NCBI GenBank assembly: GCA_900766395.1
Contig: CAAFWB010000130.1
Location: forward strand, 1 to 8,905
Direction: 5' to 3'
Source of the DNA: Clostridia bacterium
Lineage (GTDB): Bacteria; Bacillota; Clostridia; Christensenellales; UBA1242
Length of the DNA: 8,905 nucleotides
Below the pieces are notes generated by a model. It saw only the letters and a program-made list of their open reading frames with translations. It was not told where the DNA came from and searched no databases. A program made the position numbers and the translations under genes. Below are positions 6,811 to 8,905 of the stretch, one piece after another. Position 1 is the stretch's first letter; each line of letters starts with the position of its first letter.

Positions 6811-6825
6811 ACAGATTGCTTTTTT
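6796..6825. terminator. Two-way terminator between gltX and cysS
   Basis: A perfect 13-bp stem has arms at 6796-6808 and 6813-6825 (core AGCAATCT / AGATTGCT) around an AAAC loop. It is bordered by six A on the left and six T on the right, so it can stop transcription in both directions. The left arm is the last coding part of gltX, and the stop codon starts at the loop edge. cysS ends 17 nt to the right. Confidence 0.92.
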
Positions 6826-6841
6826 GTTTAATTAAATTGTT

Positions 6842-8251
6842 TTAATCCAATTTATAAGTCGTCCCCTCTTTTGTGTCAATGAGTGTGACGCCTTTTTGTT
6901 TGAGCTCATCACGAATTGCATCGCTCTTTGCATAATCTTTTGCAAGTTTTGCTTGCTTTCTCTCTTCGATTTTTGAAAGGATATATTGTTCAAAGTCTTT
7001 GTCAACTTCGACATTTTGAGATTTGTTCAACATTTTTTCAAATGAGAGTCCCAAAACGGTGTCAAATCTCTTCAAAAGTTCAATCTTTGAGTTGTCATTC
7101 ATGTCACTTTTTAATGTGTCAAAAACGCACGTTACAGCAAGTGAAGTGTTGAGATCATTCTCGAGTGCAGCACGGAATTTGTCATCAAATTGCTTCATTT
7201 TTTCATTTTCAAGCGAACTGCCATCTTGTTTGAGTGCTCCAATTTGTTTTGCAAGGCTGTTATACGCCCCTTTTGCCGAATCAAGCCCAGAATAAGTGAA
7301 CATCAAAACTCTGCGATAATGTGATTGCAAGCAAAACAGACGATAAACTTCTGGTGCATATCCTTTTTCTTTGAGAGAGTCAACAGTGATGAATTCACCT
7401 TTGCTCTTGCTCATTTTTCCGTCTGCAAGATTGAGATGTTGGACATGGAACCAATGAGTGCACCATTTATGTCCCAAGAAACTTTCAGATTGAGCAATTT
7501 CGTTTGTGTGGTGTGGGAATTTGTTATCAACGCCGCCGCAATGCAAATCAAGATATTCGCCAAGATATTTATAACTGATTCCCGAACATTCAATGTGCCA
7601 ACCTGGATAGCCCTCTCCCCATGGACTTTGCCATTTGAGAGCATGATTTTCGAACTTGCTTTTTGTGAACCAAAGTGCAAAGTCTTGTGGGTTTTTCTTT
7701 CCCTCGTCATCTGACACGCCTTCGCGAGCACCAACGACCAAATCTTCGGTGTTTTGGTTTGAAAGAACATAATATTCTTTGAGTTTTGAAACATCAAAAT
7801 ACACATTTCCGTTTGACTGATATGCATAACCTTTTTTAAGCAAAACTTCAATCATTTTGATGTATGTGTCAATACAACTTGTTGCAGGAACAACAATTTC
7901 TGGCCATTTGATGTTGAGTGCATCACAATCACGGCGAAAAGCATCAGTATAGAATTTTGCAATTTCCATAACTGTTTTATGTTCACGCTCTGCCCCTTTG
8001 AGCATTTTGTCCTCACCATTGTCACCATCTCCCGAAAGATGTCCAACATCGGTGATATTCATTGCACGAGTCACATGAAAACCAACATAATTTAGCGCTT
8101 TTTCCAAAACATCTTCCATGATGTATGAACGCAAATTCCCAATATGAGCAAAATGATAAACAGTCGGCCCGCAAGTATACATTTTTACATCTTTTGGGTC
8201 TCGTGGCACAAACTCGTCAACTGTTCTTGTTAATGTGTTATAAAGTTTCAT
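6842..8251 (-). CDS. cysS: Cysteinyl-tRNA synthetase
   Basis: This enzyme charges tRNA-Cys with cysteine using ATP; it is a cytosolic class I synthetase. The 469 residues from the ATG at 8251 match the usual length. The N-terminus MKLYNTLTRTVDEF leads into MYTCGPTVYHFAHIGN, with zinc ligand Cys27 and the HIGH-type signature HIGN at 36-39. The remaining zinc ligands fit Cys222 (WHIECSG), His247 and Glu251 (FPHHTNEIAQ). KMSKSKG is at 279-285. The C-terminal DALR-like and anticodon-binding part ends in a KSDAIRDELKQKG helix, as usual. A frame extension of 17 residues to 8302 is rejected because it is made from the promoter. AAAGGA (8263-8258) is the ribosome site. The gene stands alone between two terminators. 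Confidence 0.98.
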   Translation of the reverse strand: MKLYNTLTRTVDEFVPRDPKDVKMYTCGPTVYHFAHIGNLRSYIMEDVLEKALNYVGFHVTRAMNITDVGHLSGDGDNGEDKMLKGAEREHKTVMEIAKFYTDAFRRDCDALNIKWPEIVVPATSCIDTYIKMIEVLLKKGYAYQSNGNVYFDVSKLKEYYVLSNQNTEDLVVGAREGVSDDEGKKNPQDFALWFTKSKFENHALKWQSPWGEGYPGWHIECSGISYKYLGEYLDLHCGGVDNKFPHHTNEIAQSESFLGHKWCTHWFHVQHLNLADGKMSKSKGEFITVDSLKEKGYAPEVYRLFCLQSHYRRVLMFTYSGLDSAKGAYNSLAKQIGALKQDGSSLENEKMKQFDDKFRAALENDLNTSLAVTCVFDTLKSDMNDNSKIELLKRFDTVLGLSFEKMLNKSQNVEVDKDFEQYILSKIEERKQAKLAKDYAKSDAIRDELKQKGVTLIDTKEGTTYKLD

Positions 8252-8269
8252 ATTTTTTCCTTTTGCACT

Positions 8270-8298
8270 ATTATAATGTGATTGCTCACTCATGTCAA
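8270..8298 (-). promoter_or_regulatory. Perfect consensus promoter of cysS
   Basis: On the minus strand TTGACA (8298-8293) and TATAAT (8275-8270) are both exact consensus, with a spacer of exactly 17 bp. The start site is expected at A8264 or A8263, so the leader is about 12 nt and the ribosome site AAAGGA sits at its very 5' end. No T-box can be present. Confidence 0.9.
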
Positions 8299-8349
8299 AC
8301 ACTTATAAATTTTTGCCAATTTTCTATTTATTAATATATTCAATGGCAC

Positions 8350-8381
8350 AAAAAAACTTCAAACCGAAGTTTGAAGTTTTT
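8350..8381 (-). terminator. UUCG-loop terminator after rplA
   Basis: On the minus strand a 13-bp stem closes on a C(UUCG)G tetraloop, the extra-stable type, and ends in seven T. The arms are 8381-8369 and 8364-8352. It lies just after the rplA stop and 50 bp before the cysS promoter, so it separates the two units. On the plus strand it would be a weaker terminator, with CGAA loop and five T. Confidence 0.93.
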
Positions 8382-8389
8382 GTGATAAT

Positions 8390-8905
8390 TTAACCACGAA
8401 CTGCAAGTTTTACGCCAGGTCCCATGCTTGATGCAATTGTTGCATTTTTGATGTATTGACCTTTTGCTGCTGCTGGTTTTGCTTTGATAACTGCTTGCAA
8501 AATTGTGTTGAGGTTTTCAACAAGTTTTTCTTTGCCGAAGCTTGCCTTGCCAATTCCAACGTGAATGTTGTTTGTTTTGTCAAGTCTATATTCAACTTTA
8601 CCAGCTTTAACATCGTTGATTGCTTTTTTAACGTCCATTGTAACAGTGCCGCTCTTTGGATTTGGCATCAAGCCTTTTGGTCCAAGGATTTTTGCGATAC
8701 GTCCAACAACACCCATCATATCAGGAGTTGTGATGCAAACGTCAAAATCAAGCCAGTTTTGATTTTGGATTTTTGCAACGATTTCTTCTGCGCCAACATA
8801 GTCTGCGCCAGCTTTTGTTGCTTCATCAGCTTTGTCACCTTTTGCGATAACCAAAACTTTCACGCTCTTTCCTGTTCCGTGAGGGAGAACAACAACGCCA
8901 CGAAC
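8390..8905 (-). CDS. rplA: Ribosomal protein L1, N-terminal part outside the window
   Basis: L1 binds 23S rRNA at the mobile L1 stalk, where it helps release of deacylated tRNA, and often represses its own operon by binding mRNA. The frame is open from the right edge: VRGVVVLPHGTGKSVKVLVIAKG continues the known L1 sequence, so about 60 N-terminal residues are missing. A total of 171 codons are present. The L1 signature region ILGPKGLMPNPKSGTVT is clear, as are AGKVEYRLDK and AKPAAAKGQYIK near the end. The protein stops soon after SSMGPGVK, as in Clostridia. An internal GTG at 8863 is not the start. Normally rplK lies upstream and rplJ-rplL downstream; here a terminator and cysS follow instead. 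Confidence 0.97.
   Translation of the reverse strand, partial: VRGVVVLPHGTGKSVKVLVIAKGDKADEATKAGADYVGAEEIVAKIQNQNWLDFDVCITTPDMMGVVGRIAKILGPKGLMPNPKSGTVTMDVKKAINDVKAGKVEYRLDKTNNIHVGIGKASFGKEKLVENLNTILQAVIKAKPAAAKGQYIKNATIASSMGPGVKLAVRG

Noticed and set aside
7325..7714. 129-codon open frame opposite cysS
   Set aside because: It is an antisense shadow of conserved cysS sequence, without a start context or family features.
8252..8302. Longer CysS starting at 8302
   Set aside because: The added 17 codons are formed by the consensus promoter itself, and the family N-terminus and ribosome site point to 8251.

Overview
This looks like a chromosomal housekeeping segment of a low-GC Gram-positive bacterium, most likely a Clostridia-like member of the Bacillota. 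The evidence is AT-rich DNA, A/T-ending codons, strong AGGAGG-type ribosome sites, tandem DegV genes, a SPOR-like membrane protein, and an L1 protein ending shortly after a SSMGPGVK motif. The placement is inference, and the exact lineage cannot be fixed from the sequence alone. No mobile element, tRNA, rRNA, CRISPR array or phage gene was found.

Layout from left to right. At 1-1734, on the minus strand, lies a groES-groEL chaperonin operon; groEL runs off the left edge. Facing away from it on the plus strand is a membrane-anchored protein with a SPOR-like domain (1858-2655). A pair of overlapping DegV-family genes follows (2708-4415), of which the first is divergent. Then comes a strikingly A/T-only tract and a two-way terminator shared with mscL (4590-5207, minus). 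mscL is divergent from gltX (5341-6810, plus). gltX converges on cysS (6842-8251, minus) across another two-way hairpin terminator. A UUCG-loop terminator then separates cysS from the 3' part of rplA (minus), which runs off the right edge.

Functionally the window covers protein folding (GroES/GroEL), translation (glutamyl- and cysteinyl-tRNA synthetases, ribosomal protein L1), lipid handling (DegV/FakB-type proteins), osmotic protection (MscL) and an envelope protein of unknown role. Transcription units are small and cleanly separated. Three strong hairpin terminators are visible. Several promoters lie so close to their start codons that the predicted leaders are only about 0-20 nt. The most notable case is the first degV, whose consensus promoter places the start site at the ATG itself, implying a leaderless mRNA.

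I see no obviously new multi-gene system. The points most worth a second look are the leaderless degV, the divergent DegV paralogue, the uncharacterised SPOR-like protein next to groESL, the long cytoplasmic extension of MscL, and the separation of rplA from its usual downstream partners.
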